From: Rhizobium phaseoli
GTDB taxonomy: Bacteria > Pseudomonadota > Alphaproteobacteria > Rhizobiales > Rhizobiaceae
Direction: 5' to 3'
Length of the DNA: 64,000 bases
NCBI RefSeq assembly: GCF_010668805.1
Contig: NZ_WUFT01000002.1
Coordinates: 248,001 to 312,000 of the forward strand
Within the stretch, counting starts at the first letter, position 1. The number at the start of each line of letters is the position of its first letter. Below the pieces are notes generated by a model. That model saw only the letters and a list, made by a program, of their open reading frames with translations, made no database searches and was not told the DNA's origin. This document shows positions 7,862 through 16,323 of the stretch, piece by piece. The position numbers and the translations under genes are program-made.

Positions 7862-8590
7862 ATGGCGGAAAAATCAATCAGACTCCTGACCTATAACGTG
7901 CACAGCTGTATCGGCAGCGACCGTAAGCTCGATCCCGGGCGCATCGCTTCGGTCATCGCCGAGGCGCAAGCCGACATCGTCGCGCTTCAGGAGGTCGATG
8001 TCCTCAGGCGCAGGACCGGCGGCATCGACCAGGCCCATATGATCGCCTCGCTGCTCGAGATGCAGGCCCATTTTCATCCGGCGCTGTCGATTGCCGAAGA
8101 GCAGTATGGCGATGCGATCATCACTGCCCTGCCAACGGGCGCGGTCAAGGCCGGCCCGCTGCCATCCATCGGCGAACAGCGCGGCGCCCTTTCCGTCGAA
8201 ATCCTGGTCGGCGTCAGAAAACTGTTGGTCGTCAACACCCATCTCGGGCTTCGCGGCCGCGAGCGCATGCGGCAGATGACAACGCTATTGAACGCGGGCT
8301 GGCTGCGGGGCACGGCGGACGATCCGCTTCCCACCATCCTCTGCGGCGACTTCAACGCCATTCCGTCGTCGGCAACTTACCGACTTGCCACGCGCTCACT
8401 GAAGGATGCCCAGCGCGCAGGCAAGGCGAGGCCAAGAGCGACCTTTCCCTCCCGCTACCCGCTGATGCGCCTTGACCATATTTTCGTTTCCGACGATCTC
8501 GTCGTCAAACAGGCGACGGTCCTGGAAAACCGACTGACAAGGGTCGCCTCCGACCACCTGCCTCTCCTTGCGGAAATTAGTTTCGCCTAG
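7862..8590 (+). CDS. Endonuclease/exonuclease/phosphatase family protein (YbhP-like)
   Basis: 242 residues with the EEP fold order: RLLTYNVHSCIGSD (metal-binding Asn), DIVALQEVDV (catalytic Glu), VVNTHLGLRGRER, LPTILCGDFNAIPSS (Asp/Asn) and ASDHLPLLAEI (terminal Asp-His). The enzyme should hydrolyse a phosphodiester, of nucleic acid or a phospholipid head group. Linkage to the YbhN-like and ClsB-like genes favours a lipid-related role, as proposed for YbhP. The ATG at 7862 fits the domain start; its ribosome binding site is weak. Confidence 0.8.
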   Translation: MAEKSIRLLTYNVHSCIGSDRKLDPGRIASVIAEAQADIVALQEVDVLRRRTGGIDQAHMIASLLEMQAHFHPALSIAEEQYGDAIITALPTGAVKAGPLPSIGEQRGALSVEILVGVRKLLVVNTHLGLRGRERMRQMTTLLNAGWLRGTADDPLPTILCGDFNAIPSSATYRLATRSLKDAQRAGKARPRATFPSRYPLMRLDHIFVSDDLVVKQATVLENRLTRVASDHLPLLAEISFA

Positions 8591-8658
8591 ACGGACGCCG
8601 AGAGAAGGCAATTGAAGCGGAAGTGTGCCGTGCCCGATGTCCCGTTACAGGATGATGT

Positions 8659-9165
8659 TCACCTGACGGACTTCCGTTTCATCACGGCCGCCACCAACGG
8701 TAGCGCCGTCGTCGCCACGGTTCCGAGCGGCAGTCGCCTGATGCCTCTGGTGACGACGAATGTTGCCGCCATTGCGCCGGCCAGCTTCAGCCATGGCTGA
8801 TTGCCAAGCTGCGCGTGGGCGCTTGCATCGGCCCAGCGGACGTTCTCCGCAACGACGGTCGCTGCCTGATGTTGGATCACCTGGAGGCGAGCGTGGAGGT
8901 TTTCGAGTTCTTCTCTCAGTTCTCGCAGACGGCCTTCCAGGGCATGATCATCGGAGGCCAGGAGAGGCTCCTCAAAGGTGCCTCCAACTGGAGCATGACC
9001 ACCGAGCGTCGCAATATAAGCCCGATATTCGGCCTCGCTCGCGAAGCCCTCACGCCTGATGAGATCGGGATTGGCGTTTGCCTCTTCGAAAGCAGCCGGT
9101 GCGGTGCCGGCATTGTCGCGCCTATCCATGTTTGTGGCGATGTCCCCGAGTTCGTCCTTCAACAT
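8659..9165 (-). CDS. Hypothetical protein with coiled coil and C-terminal hydrophobic segment
   Basis: 168 residues of unknown function. The N-terminal third is polar and probably flexible, with NPDLIRREGFASEAEYRAYI around residue 30. Residues 75-105 (LEGRLRELREELENLHARLQ) are a heptad-rich coiled coil. The last 40 residues are hydrophobic, interrupted by basic residues (LAGAMAATFVVTRGIRRLPL), and end in KRK. The layout recalls the membrane-anchored ElaB/YqjD class, but no clear homology is seen. ATG 9165 has GGAG seven bases upstream. It is convergent with the EEP gene. Confidence 0.65.
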   Translation of the reverse strand: MLKDELGDIATNMDRRDNAGTAPAAFEEANANPDLIRREGFASEAEYRAYIATLGGHAPVGGTFEEPLLASDDHALEGRLRELREELENLHARLQVIQHQAATVVAENVRWADASAHAQLGNQPWLKLAGAMAATFVVTRGIRRLPLGTVATTALPLVAAVMKRKSVR

Positions 9166-9280
9166 GATGGATCTCCAGTTGTTCCTGGCGATAGAACGCA
9201 CGACGGCTCAGAAGGATGCATCGGACGCCGGTCGCGGTTGGCAACGGCACCAGGTTGGACTTCGGCTCCTGCCACGACCG

Positions 9281-10417
9281 TTATTCTCGCGACGCGCTGA
9301 AACGTTCCGGCCGAAACTCCGCCAGCAGTGGATGACGGCGTCCGGTGGCGATCTCGTCGGCCAGCAGTTCACCGGCGATCAGGCCGAGGGTGGCGCCACT
9401 ATGGCTGAAGGCGACGAAATAACCCCAGATCGACGGCAGTTCGCCGAAGACCGGCTCGCCGTCGCCCGGAATGGGCTTTGGGCCGACCCCATAATCTTCG
9501 ATCTCGAGCGTCGGGTTGCCCTCGAGAACTTTGGACGCCTCGCGCAGCAGCCCGTCCAACGTCGATTGTCTGACTTCATAGCTGCCGTCCGGCTTCACTC
9601 CGACCTCTTCCTCGGACCAGCCGGAATCGAGGGCGAAGCCGCCATTCGGCATGGGCCGGATGGCGACGCGGGGGGTGTTGAGCACGGCCTTCAGCGCATG
9701 GCGGATCGGCTTGGTCCTGACGAGAAGGGCGACCGGCGTTGCATCGTCGATATGCTGGCCGGCTTCGGCGACGATTGGCGGAACGGCGCTGCCTGCGGCA
9801 AGCAGCACGGACTCCGCTTCCCAGCGCCTGCCGTCCGCGGTGCTCACGCCGCGGACGCGGGCGCCTTCGACATCAATCGCCGCGCGCCCGGCATCCGTCA
9901 CGACCTCGCCGCCGAGCGAGCGGAACTCCTCCGCGAGAATGCCGATCAGAGAAGGGAGATCGACCCAGCCTTCCCCGGGATTGAAGATCGCGCCCTGCGG
10001 TGTCACCGCGCCGGCGTCGACACCGGGCGTCGCTCCGGCAATGTTTTCCTGGGCCAGCCATTGCGCGTGATAGCCGAGATCGCACTCATAGTTGAAGACC
10101 TCGGCGATCTCATTGCCGGCGTCATCGGCATCCCAGGTCAGCCCGCCATCGAAACGCAGCCAAGGCGCATGCGGATATCGGGCGGCGAGCGTTCGATAGC
10201 GGTCGATGCCGGCGAGGCGCAGCCGGTGATAGGCGTCGGAGCGTCTCCGGGCCGAATTGAGCCAGGCGAGCGAACGGCCGGAGGCGCCGTTGGCAAGCGG
10301 CCCGTCACTGACGAGCACGGCGGCGATCCCAAGGCGCGCAAGATGGACAGCCGTCGAGACGCCGAATATGCCGCCGCCGATGACGACAACCTTCGAAGGT
10401 TTTGGGGAAGCATTCAT
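9281..10417 (-). CDS. FAD-dependent amino acid oxidase/dehydrogenase (DAO family)
   Basis: 378 residues. An N-terminal Rossmann motif VVVIGGGIFGVSTAVHLARL binds the FAD ADP moiety, and the C-terminal YFVAFSHSGATLGLIAGELL closes the FAD site, as in DadA, glycine oxidase and related DAO enzymes. It should oxidise an amino acid or N-alkyl amino acid to a keto acid in the cytoplasm. The two following leftward-set genes encode polar amino acid uptake, so the imported compound is the probable substrate. ATG 10417 is preceded by AAGG. It lies 85 bp downstream of the transporter ATPase and is probably co-transcribed. Confidence 0.8.
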   Translation of the reverse strand: MNASPKPSKVVVIGGGIFGVSTAVHLARLGIAAVLVSDGPLANGASGRSLAWLNSARRRSDAYHRLRLAGIDRYRTLAARYPHAPWLRFDGGLTWDADDAGNEIAEVFNYECDLGYHAQWLAQENIAGATPGVDAGAVTPQGAIFNPGEGWVDLPSLIGILAEEFRSLGGEVVTDAGRAAIDVEGARVRGVSTADGRRWEAESVLLAAGSAVPPIVAEAGQHIDDATPVALLVRTKPIRHALKAVLNTPRVAIRPMPNGGFALDSGWSEEEVGVKPDGSYEVRQSTLDGLLREASKVLEGNPTLEIEDYGVGPKPIPGDGEPVFGELPSIWGYFVAFSHSGATLGLIAGELLADEIATGRRHPLLAEFRPERFSASRE

Positions 10418-10502
10418 GTCGATAACCTTGTTTCCTGCTATGTCGAACGAATTCCGATGCATCCGTCGTGAGAGACGGCGGCGGTATGCTTCACGTCAGG
10501 GG

Positions 10503-12038
10503 CTAGAGGACTTCCGCAAGGAAGCGCTTCAGCCGCTCGCTTTGGGGATTGTCGAAGATCTGCTGTGGGCAACCGGCCTCGACGATCCGGCCCTCATCCA
10601 TGAACACCACCTGATCGGCGACCCTGCGTGCAAATCCCATCTCATGCGTCACCACGGCCATGGTCATGCCCTGGCGGCCGAGAGCCGCCATCAGGTCGAG
10701 AACGCCTTTGACCAATTCGGGATCGAGCGCACTCGTCACTTCGTCGAACAGGATGAGTTCCGGATCCATGGCAAGAGCCCGCGCGATGGCGACGCGCTGC
10801 TGCTGCCCGCCCGATAGACCTGCCGGGCGATGATCCCTGCGCTCGGCAAGACCGACCTCGGCCAAACGCGTCTCGGCGATACGCCGCGCCTCCTGCCTCG
10901 GCATCTTCTTGATCTTCGTCAGGGAAAGCATGACGTTCTCAAGCGCAGTGTGATCGGGAAAGAGGTTGAAGTGCTGGAACACCATCCCCACCCGCCGGCG
11001 CAACCGCTCCGGTTTCATGGCCAGAATGCTGTCGCCATCGAGCAGGATGTCGCCGCCTTTTGGTTCCACCAGCCTGTTCATACAGCGCAGCAGCGTCGAT
11101 TTTCCCGAGCCGGAAGGACCAATGATGCAGGTGACGGTGCCGGCGGCGATGTCGAGGTCGACACCCTTCAGCACGTCGAGATCGCCATAGGCCATGCTGA
11201 GATCTCGGACATTCAGGGCACCACCCTTGAAGCGCGGTTCGGTCTGCTCGACAGATTTTGCGGGAGGTTGCGGACCGGCGGCGCGCATTTCGCTCACCTC
11301 GACCAATCCACTCGCAACACCCGAGCCGCGGCCCTGTTTTCCCAGGCGCAGTCTCACATCGATGTAATTGACCAGGTGAGTAAGCGGCACGGTGATGACG
11401 AGATAGAAGACGCCCGCCAGCAACAAGGGCGACAGATTGCCGGTTACGACAGCTTGATCCTGCCCGACGCGGAAAATCTCCCGCTCGGAGGCGAGCAACC
11501 CCAGGAAATAGACGAGGCTGGAATCCTTGACGTTTCCGATGAATTGATTGACCAGCGCCGGCAGAACGCGCCGGATGCCTTGCGGGATGACGATCAGACG
11601 CATGCCCTGCCCGTAGCTCATGCTGAGCGCCCGGCAGGCTTCCATCTGGCCGCGCTCGACGCTCTGGATGCCTGATCGAAAGATTTCGCCGATATAGGCC
11701 CCGGCGATCAGGCTGAGCGCCAGGATGCCGAGCGGAAATGGCGACGGACCGAAGATCTCCCGTCCTATCCGGGCAAAACCCTGGCCGATGATCAGGATCG
11801 TGACGATCGCCGGCAAACCGCGGAAGACATCGGTATAGATGCGCGCCGGCAGCCGCAGCCAGCGGGACTGCGAGATGCCCATGACAGCGAGAGCCATGCC
11901 GATGACGACGCCGAGCACGGTCGAGGCGGCGGCCAGGATCAGGGTATTCTTCAGGCCGACGCTGATCATGCTCGGCAGCACTTCGGCCATGGCGTCCCAG
12001 TCCAGGAAGCTGCGGCGCAGATTTTCAAGCCAGTTCAT
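10503..12038 (-). CDS. Polar amino acid ABC transporter, fused permease and ATPase
   Basis: 511 residues joining two components that are usually separate. Residues 1-235 are a HisMQ-type permease with five hydrophobic helices and the EAA loop at about 133-162 (EACRALSMSYGQGMRLIVIP). A linker of about 35 polar residues follows. From about residue 273 there is a full ATPase: Walker A GPSGSGKS near 307, signature LSGGQQQR, Walker B LILFDEVTSALD, and a switch His in VTHEMGFA. One polypeptide could form a homodimeric transporter. ATG 12038 (MNWLENL) avoids overlap with the binding-protein gene; 12050 is an alternative. The fusion is continuous with no stop or frameshift, so it is genuine. Confidence 0.88.
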   Translation of the reverse strand: MNWLENLRRSFLDWDAMAEVLPSMISVGLKNTLILAAASTVLGVVIGMALAVMGISQSRWLRLPARIYTDVFRGLPAIVTILIIGQGFARIGREIFGPSPFPLGILALSLIAGAYIGEIFRSGIQSVERGQMEACRALSMSYGQGMRLIVIPQGIRRVLPALVNQFIGNVKDSSLVYFLGLLASEREIFRVGQDQAVVTGNLSPLLLAGVFYLVITVPLTHLVNYIDVRLRLGKQGRGSGVASGLVEVSEMRAAGPQPPAKSVEQTEPRFKGGALNVRDLSMAYGDLDVLKGVDLDIAAGTVTCIIGPSGSGKSTLLRCMNRLVEPKGGDILLDGDSILAMKPERLRRRVGMVFQHFNLFPDHTALENVMLSLTKIKKMPRQEARRIAETRLAEVGLAERRDHRPAGLSGGQQQRVAIARALAMDPELILFDEVTSALDPELVKGVLDLMAALGRQGMTMAVVTHEMGFARRVADQVVFMDEGRIVEAGCPQQIFDNPQSERLKRFLAEVL

Positions 12039-12103
12039 CGAGATCCCCATCGAAGCCCCATGCCGGGCATGAAACCGTCCGCCGGAGCGGACGGCGTGCG
12101 GCC

Positions 12104-12931
12104 TCACTTCTTGGGAAGATACTGGTCCGGCATCGGCGAGCCCGGGAACCATTTCTCGTAGAGCGTCTTCCAGGTGCCGTCCTGCATCGCATCGTGAAGG
12201 GCGCCGTTCAGCGCGGTGCGGAAGGCGTCATTTCCCTTGCGGATCACGAAGCCCGCAGGTGCATCGAAGGACGGGATGTTGACTGCAACCTTCAGCGCGG
12301 GATAGCGCTCGCCATATTGTTTGGCAGCCTCGTAATCGAGGAAATGCGCATCGACCGTTCCGTTGTTGAGGGCGGCCACGGCGGAATTGTTGTCGGGGAA
12401 TTTCACCAGATCGGTCCCGCCGAAGTTCTTGGCCGCATAGACTTCCTGCAATGTCCCCTGCACGACGCCGAGACGTTTGCCCTTGAGGCCGTCGGCATCC
12501 TTGATGCCGGAATCCGCGGTCAAAACCGAGAGATAACCGGCAAGATAGCCATCGGAAAAGTCGACTGTCTTCTTGCGGGCTTCGGTGGTGCCGATCGCGG
12601 CGACGGCAACGTCGAAGCGTTCGTTTGCCACCGACGGCAAGAGGGCTGAAAATTCCTGGCCGGTGAACGTCACCTTGTCTTTCGGAAAGCCGAGGCGGGA
12701 GACGACGTTGAGAAACAACTCGATATCGAAACCGGTGAACTGACCGTCCGCCGTCGCAAATGTATAGGGCTTGGAATCACCCATCGTGCCGACGCTGATC
12801 GTCCCGGTCTCGATTAGGTTATAGGGATTGTCGGCCGCAACCGCAGAGCCTGCCCCCATCACGAGAAGGCACGTCAGAAGGCCGGCCCGCAATGGAGCAA
12901 GGGTGGCCGCAAATGATTCAAAAGGCTTCAT
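12104..12931 (-). CDS. Polar amino acid ABC transporter substrate-binding protein
   Basis: 275 residues with a signal peptide ([20 protein letters not shown], cleavage after AVA) and an SBP_bac_3 domain: [38 protein letters not shown], and [20 protein letters not shown]. It ends at [16 protein letters not shown]. It delivers an amino acid or related cationic/polar compound to the fused permease-ATPase 66 bp downstream. ATG 12931 has GGAG seven bases upstream. Transcription probably starts in the divergent region shared with the LacI regulator. Confidence 0.88.
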   Translation of the reverse strand: MKPFESFAATLAPLRAGLLTCLLVMGAGSAVAADNPYNLIETGTISVGTMGDSKPYTFATADGQFTGFDIELFLNVVSRLGFPKDKVTFTGQEFSALLPSVANERFDVAVAAIGTTEARKKTVDFSDGYLAGYLSVLTADSGIKDADGLKGKRLGVVQGTLQEVYAAKNFGGTDLVKFPDNNSAVAALNNGTVDAHFLDYEAAKQYGERYPALKVAVNIPSFDAPAGFVIRKGNDAFRTALNGALHDAMQDGTWKTLYEKWFPGSPMPDQYLPKK

Positions 12932-13024
12932 CGTCGTTCTCCGCTCTGAAAGGGATGCTCTTGTCGGCATGTTGGTTCGCCCAAACGCTACCGCGTATCG
13001 GCGGCAGAGATTTATGGACAGGAT

Positions 13025-13087
13025 ACCGGTCTCTGATATAAAGAGACCGGTCTCATGACATATTTGATATCTGTCAATTGACCGGTC
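13025..13087. promoter_or_regulatory. Palindromic LacI-type operator cluster
   Basis: Three copies of the self-complementary core ACCGGT occur between the divergent binding-protein and lacI-family genes: at 13025-13030, 13046-13051 and 13081-13086. The first two lie in an inverted repeat, ACCGGTCTCT (13025-13034) and AGAGACCGGT (13042-13051), with a 7-base AT spacer. The third, GACCGGTC, is itself a palindrome 27 bp before the regulator start. LacI-family operators are typically CG-centred palindromes like these, so autoregulation plus control of the transport operon is likely. Confidence 0.6.
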
Positions 13088-13113
13088 GTCAACAACTCTT
13101 GTAGTCCTCGGTT

Positions 13114-14184
13114 ATGGAAGATTCCGCTCATCCTAAACGACCAGTCACGGTCGCCGACGTTGCAAAGGCCGCAAAGGTCTCGAAGGCGACGGCCGCCCGT
13201 GTGCTCGGCGGCTATGGCGTCGTCAGCGTCCAGATCAAGGATCAGGTGACGGCGGCGGCCGCCGCGCTCGAATACCGCCCGAACGAGCTCGCCCGGAGCA
13301 TGAGCACCGGACGCTCGGGCATCATCGGCGTGGTGGTCGGCGATATCGAGAATGCTTTCTTCAGCCTCGCCGTGCGCGGCATTACCGATGCAGCCCGGCT
13401 TGCGGGCTTCAACGTCATCATCGCCAATTCGGGCGAAGAGATCGATGCGGAAAAATCGGCGGTCGACCTGCTGATCGGTAAACGCGTCGATGGCCTGATC
13501 GTCACGCCAGCCCGCTGCGATCGCCTCGATCACCTGCGGCACGTCCGCCGCGCCGGCGTACCATTGGTTCTATTCGACAGGGCGATCCCGGAGCTTGATG
13601 TCGACGCCGTGACCGGGGATGACCGGGATGCAGCACTCACCGCGACAAGGTATTTGATCGGCCAAGGACATCGCCGCCTCGCCTATGTCTCTGCCATGGA
13701 CGCCGAGGAAGGCGGGATCACCGACATCGCTGGGATTTCGAATTCCGCCGTGCGCGAACGCGTCGAAGGCTTCGTTAGCGCTCTGACCGAGGCGGGTTTG
13801 CCGAACCCTCTTCATTACATCCGGCTCGGCGCCACGGACCAGCATCAGACGCACGCAGTGATGAGACGTCTGCTTTCTGAGATATCGCCGCCGACGGCGC
13901 TGTTGGCATCCGACAGTCTCGTGGGCTTGCGCGTTTTCAAGTCACTGCAGTCGCTCGGCCTGTCGGTTCCTCAGGATGTCTCGATGATTTCCTTTCTAGA
14001 CGCCGACTGGACCAGCGTCACCGTTCCACCCATCACCATCGTCGACCAGCACGTCTACGATCTGGGCAAGCTCGCCGGCGAACGGCTCGTCGCCCGTATC
14101 GAGCGCACCCCGCTTGCTGTCGAACATCTGCGCGTCACCACGAGCCTTGTCGTACGCGGCTCCGTGGCGACGATCGGCCGGTGA
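13114..14184 (+). CDS. LacI family transcriptional regulator
   Basis: 356 residues. The helix-turn-helix is at residues 11-35 (TVADVAKAAKVSKATAARVL), followed by the hinge (YRPNELARSMSTGRSGIIGV) and a periplasmic-binding-protein-like effector domain with GKRVDGLIVTPA and SDSLVGLRVFKSLQSLGLSV. It should repress the divergent amino acid uptake/oxidation operon and itself, using the ACCGGT palindromes in the intergenic region. LacI regulators usually sense sugars, so pairing with a polar amino acid transporter suggests an unusual ligand, perhaps a sugar-amino acid conjugate; this is inference. Confidence 0.88.
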   Translation: MEDSAHPKRPVTVADVAKAAKVSKATAARVLGGYGVVSVQIKDQVTAAAAALEYRPNELARSMSTGRSGIIGVVVGDIENAFFSLAVRGITDAARLAGFNVIIANSGEEIDAEKSAVDLLIGKRVDGLIVTPARCDRLDHLRHVRRAGVPLVLFDRAIPELDVDAVTGDDRDAALTATRYLIGQGHRRLAYVSAMDAEEGGITDIAGISNSAVRERVEGFVSALTEAGLPNPLHYIRLGATDQHQTHAVMRRLLSEISPPTALLASDSLVGLRVFKSLQSLGLSVPQDVSMISFLDADWTSVTVPPITIVDQHVYDLGKLAGERLVARIERTPLAVEHLRVTTSLVVRGSVATIGR

Positions 14185-14209
14185 GATCCGGGTTGAGGCG
14201 GACTATGAT

Positions 14210-14473
14210 TTAATCATAGAGCTCGCCATGACCAATCTGCTCCTGCCTGGCAGATATGTCGCTGATAGCGGGATCGTCGGCCGGATCGGGATCTTTCTTG
14301 TTGGCATCACGCAGAAACTGGGCGGCTTCAAGCAGCGCTGCAGTTATCTCTTCGGTTGCCCATCCGGCTTCATTGGCGGCTGCAATCAGTCCTTCCAATG
14401 CGTCGCGCGCGGCATCAGTCGCCTCTTTGAAGCGCTGCGCGGGCGCCTCGGTTTTCGGCGATGCAAAGGTCAT
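14210..14473 (-). CDS. Small acidic helical hypothetical protein
   Basis: 87 residues, unknown function. It is alanine- and glutamate-rich and probably helical (AARDALEGLIAAANEAGWAT), ending in an acidic tail (DANKKDPDPADD). The start is ATG 14473, because GGAGGG sits seven bases upstream; the ATG at 14488 overlaps that ribosome binding site. It is convergent with the LacI gene and is the first of a leftward series of small unknown genes extending to 16.2 kb. Confidence 0.6.
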   Translation of the reverse strand: MTFASPKTEAPAQRFKEATDAARDALEGLIAAANEAGWATEEITAALLEAAQFLRDANKKDPDPADDPAISDISARQEQIGHGELYD

Positions 14474-14568
14474 CGGAATTCCCTCCATTAGGTTCTGACT
14501 ATTGGAGATGAACGCAGCCCGCGGGAAATGGATGCACGATCATTCGGATTTCGGCGACGACTTCAGCC

Positions 14569-14799
14569 TCAGATGACCGTCTGCAACAGAAACGGCGAGC
14601 GCTCCAGCGGACGCTGGGCAAGGATCCTCAGCATCGCCGGGCCTTGTATGCCGGTCGTCGTCGTGGAGCGGCCGTCGTGGTAGACCACCGTCATAACGCG
14701 GTTGAGGCTATCGTACCTGATCTGTGCGATCGTGCGCGTGTGAACCTGAAAGATGAATTCGTGGGGCTGAGATTTTCGCCTGGAGCGCTTCGAGCTCAT
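14569..14799 (-). CDS. Small hypothetical protein
   Basis: 76 residues: a basic N-terminus (MSSKRSRRKS), then RTIAQIRYDSLNRVMTVVYH and DGRSTTTTGIQGP, a beta-rich order weakly reminiscent of KTSC-type domains. No confident family assignment is possible. ATG 14799 with GGGG seven bases upstream is preferred; the frame continues to 14898, but its added residues look non-coding. Confidence 0.5.
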   Translation of the reverse strand: MSSKRSRRKSQPHEFIFQVHTRTIAQIRYDSLNRVMTVVYHDGRSTTTTGIQGPAMLRILAQRPLERSPFLLQTVI

Positions 14800-15113
14800 T
14801 GTGATGCCCCAGCAAAATGATGGCAGCATTGACCCGGCCGTCCCCAGCTCAGGATACGCGTGATAGTCGACAACACATCCCTCATCGAGTGCCTCCAATG
14901 CGCTCTATACTCGACCAAGCGACAAAGCGGTCAGTTCCGGCAATCGAACCGGCAACCTCCAGGTCAGAGACTTGGCCTCACACTACAGACCGATCAAGCA
15001 CATATTGTTTCCATGGTCGCGTGACATCGGCGTGACATGCAGATCACGGCTCGAAAACTTGTCAGAAACGGGCATTGCGAGGTGTCGGTTTCACCAGAGG
15101 CAACAGCAGCCCA
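14800..15113. other. Intergenic stretch without recognised content
   Basis: About 314 bp between two small leftward genes. No tRNA cloverleaf, clear promoter, repeat or conserved coding frame was seen. Short frames exist on both strands but lack ribosome binding sites and protein-like composition. Confidence 0.4.
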
Positions 15114-15362
15114 TCAATGCAATGTTCTATGTATCCCATGGGTGCGAGCGGCGTGAGGCCAGTATCCGACGATACTTGCGAGAGACCGAATGGCTTCGTC
15201 CACGACGAAAACCGCATCTCCGAGCCGTTCGATCTCGCAATCGAGTTCGTATACCTCGACTTCGTCAAGACCTTCACTGACCAATAGCCGCTTGCTGGCC
15301 TCGATCAGGCGCTCCGCGCGCCCGACAATATCAAGAGCGCTTCGTATGATGATGTCGAGCAT
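15114..15362 (-). CDS. Small helical hypothetical protein
   Basis: 82 residues, mainly amphipathic helix: MLDIIIRSALDIVGRAERLI, then SEGLDEVEVYELDCEIERLG, ending in a short basic tail. No family recognised. ATG 15362 follows GGGGG at seven bases. Its position among several small leftward genes suggests a shared envelope or stress role, but this is not shown. Confidence 0.5.
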   Translation of the reverse strand: MLDIIIRSALDIVGRAERLIEASKRLLVSEGLDEVEVYELDCEIERLGDAVFVVDEAIRSLASIVGYWPHAARTHGIHRTLH

Positions 15363-15429
15363 GCCGTTGCCCCCGCTTGAGTGAGCAAGTGTCGGGCATA
15401 ATCGGAATGCTGACAATCCCGAAATCTTG

Positions 15430-15837
15430 TCAGATGAGCGCGCGGATCCTGTCGTAGAAATCCCTCACCTCGCGCAACGCCGATTGATGGCGATGGCGGG
15501 GCACAGAGGCGCGGCGGCCAGCGAAGGCGAGCGCGCCCGCGACGGTCGCAACGAGGAGGAGCGACGAGGCCGGATAGAGCTTCACAGCCGCTTGCGTCTG
15601 ACGCACTGCTTTACGGGCGCCTCCCTTTGCCGCTTGCGCGCCATGGAAGACCTGCTGCTGGAGCGCGTCGATTTGCTGCCGCAGCGCGCTCAACTCCTCG
15701 CGCAGGCCCTGATCAGACTGCCGGGGGATGCCGACAGAGGCCGTGTTCGTATCGATGATGGCTTTCGGCACAGGTTCGCCGATCTTGGCTCCCGTGGTGT
15801 CGAGGGTCATCGTCTCAGTGCTCTTGCGTCGCGGCAT
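15430..15837 (-). CDS. Hypothetical protein with coiled coil and one membrane helix (ElaB/YqjD-like layout)
   Basis: About 135 residues. Residues 40-70 form a coiled coil (LREELSALRQQIDALQQQVF), and residues 85-110 a hydrophobic helix after VKLYPASSLLLVATVAGALA, followed by a basic tail. This order (flexible N-terminus, coiled coil, C-terminal glycine/alanine-rich membrane anchor) resembles ribosome-associated inner-membrane proteins of the ElaB/YqjD type, without demonstrable homology. ATG 15837 lies eight bases after AAGGAG; an upstream TTG is too close to it. A lipoprotein gene precedes it by 38 bp. Confidence 0.6.
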   Translation of the reverse strand: MPRRKSTETMTLDTTGAKIGEPVPKAIIDTNTASVGIPRQSDQGLREELSALRQQIDALQQQVFHGAQAAKGGARKAVRQTQAAVKLYPASSLLLVATVAGALAFAGRRASVPRHRHQSALREVRDFYDRIRALI

Positions 15838-15860
15838 GATCAATTCTCCTTCCCCTGGCG

Positions 15861-15879
15861 CTAAATCATCCTGTCCTAG
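15861..15879. repeat. Fragment of the RIME-like repeat arm
   Basis: CTAAATCATCCTGTCCTAG matches the terminal arm of the 3.8 and 20.9 kb repeats with one base missing and one changed. It lies in the 38-bp gap between two leftward genes, and its end supplies the TAG stop of the lipoprotein gene (15876-15878). It looks like a remnant of a former full insertion. Confidence 0.45.
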
Positions 15880-16166
15880 TCGTCGTCGAGCGAGAAGACC
15901 GGCCGATAGTGGCGCTCGGCGATCAGCAAGCTCCGGTCAGGCCGGATGATGTAAATCTCCTCGACCTGGCGTCCCCATTGATCCGTGAAGCTGTGCGGGA
16001 AGGAAGACCCCGCGGGCGATTTCGTCAACTTCGTGCGAGGCTGCCCATGATAGGTGATGCTGCCGGGAATGGGCTCCAGTCCCGCCGACGCGTAATTGCC
16101 TGCGCCGGTCGTGCAGCCCGACAGAATAGCGGCAAAAACCAGCCCAAATCCTATGCTCCGGTTCAT
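15876..16166 (-). CDS. Small outer- or inner-membrane lipoprotein
   Basis: 96 residues with a lipoprotein signal: MNRSIGFGLVFAAILSGC, with a lipobox LSGC placing the lipidated Cys at residue 18. The mature part includes PIPGSITYHGQPRTKLTKSP and WGRQVEEIYIIRPDRSLLIA, a compact beta-rich segment found in small rhizobial lipoproteins of unknown role. ATG 16166 follows GGGAGG at four bases. The last codons and stop overlap a RIME fragment. Confidence 0.75.
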   Translation of the reverse strand: MNRSIGFGLVFAAILSGCTTGAGNYASAGLEPIPGSITYHGQPRTKLTKSPAGSSFPHSFTDQWGRQVEEIYIIRPDRSLLIAERHYRPVFSLDDD

Positions 16167-16323
16167 CGAACCTCCCACTGTGCCGTGTTTTCCGCGTCAC
16201 ACATCTTTATGGTCGTTAACAGGGGACGACAGACATTGTTCCACAATTCGGCTGGGGACGTCAGAACTCGTCGCCCGAGACATCAAAACGCTCGCCATGC
16301 GAGAATCGCACGTGTGACTGGCA

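Noticed and set aside
9059..10471. A 470-codon plus-strand frame
   Set aside because: It is antisense to the FAD oxidase, whose domain motifs are unmistakable.
14800..15113. Possible tRNA or attachment site
   Set aside because: No cloverleaf pairing, no CCA-ready acceptor stem and no integrase nearby.
16218..16242. Possible EcfG promoter for the lipoprotein gene
   Set aside because: GGAAC is followed after 16 bases by TGTT instead of CGTT; one -10 mismatch and no other support.
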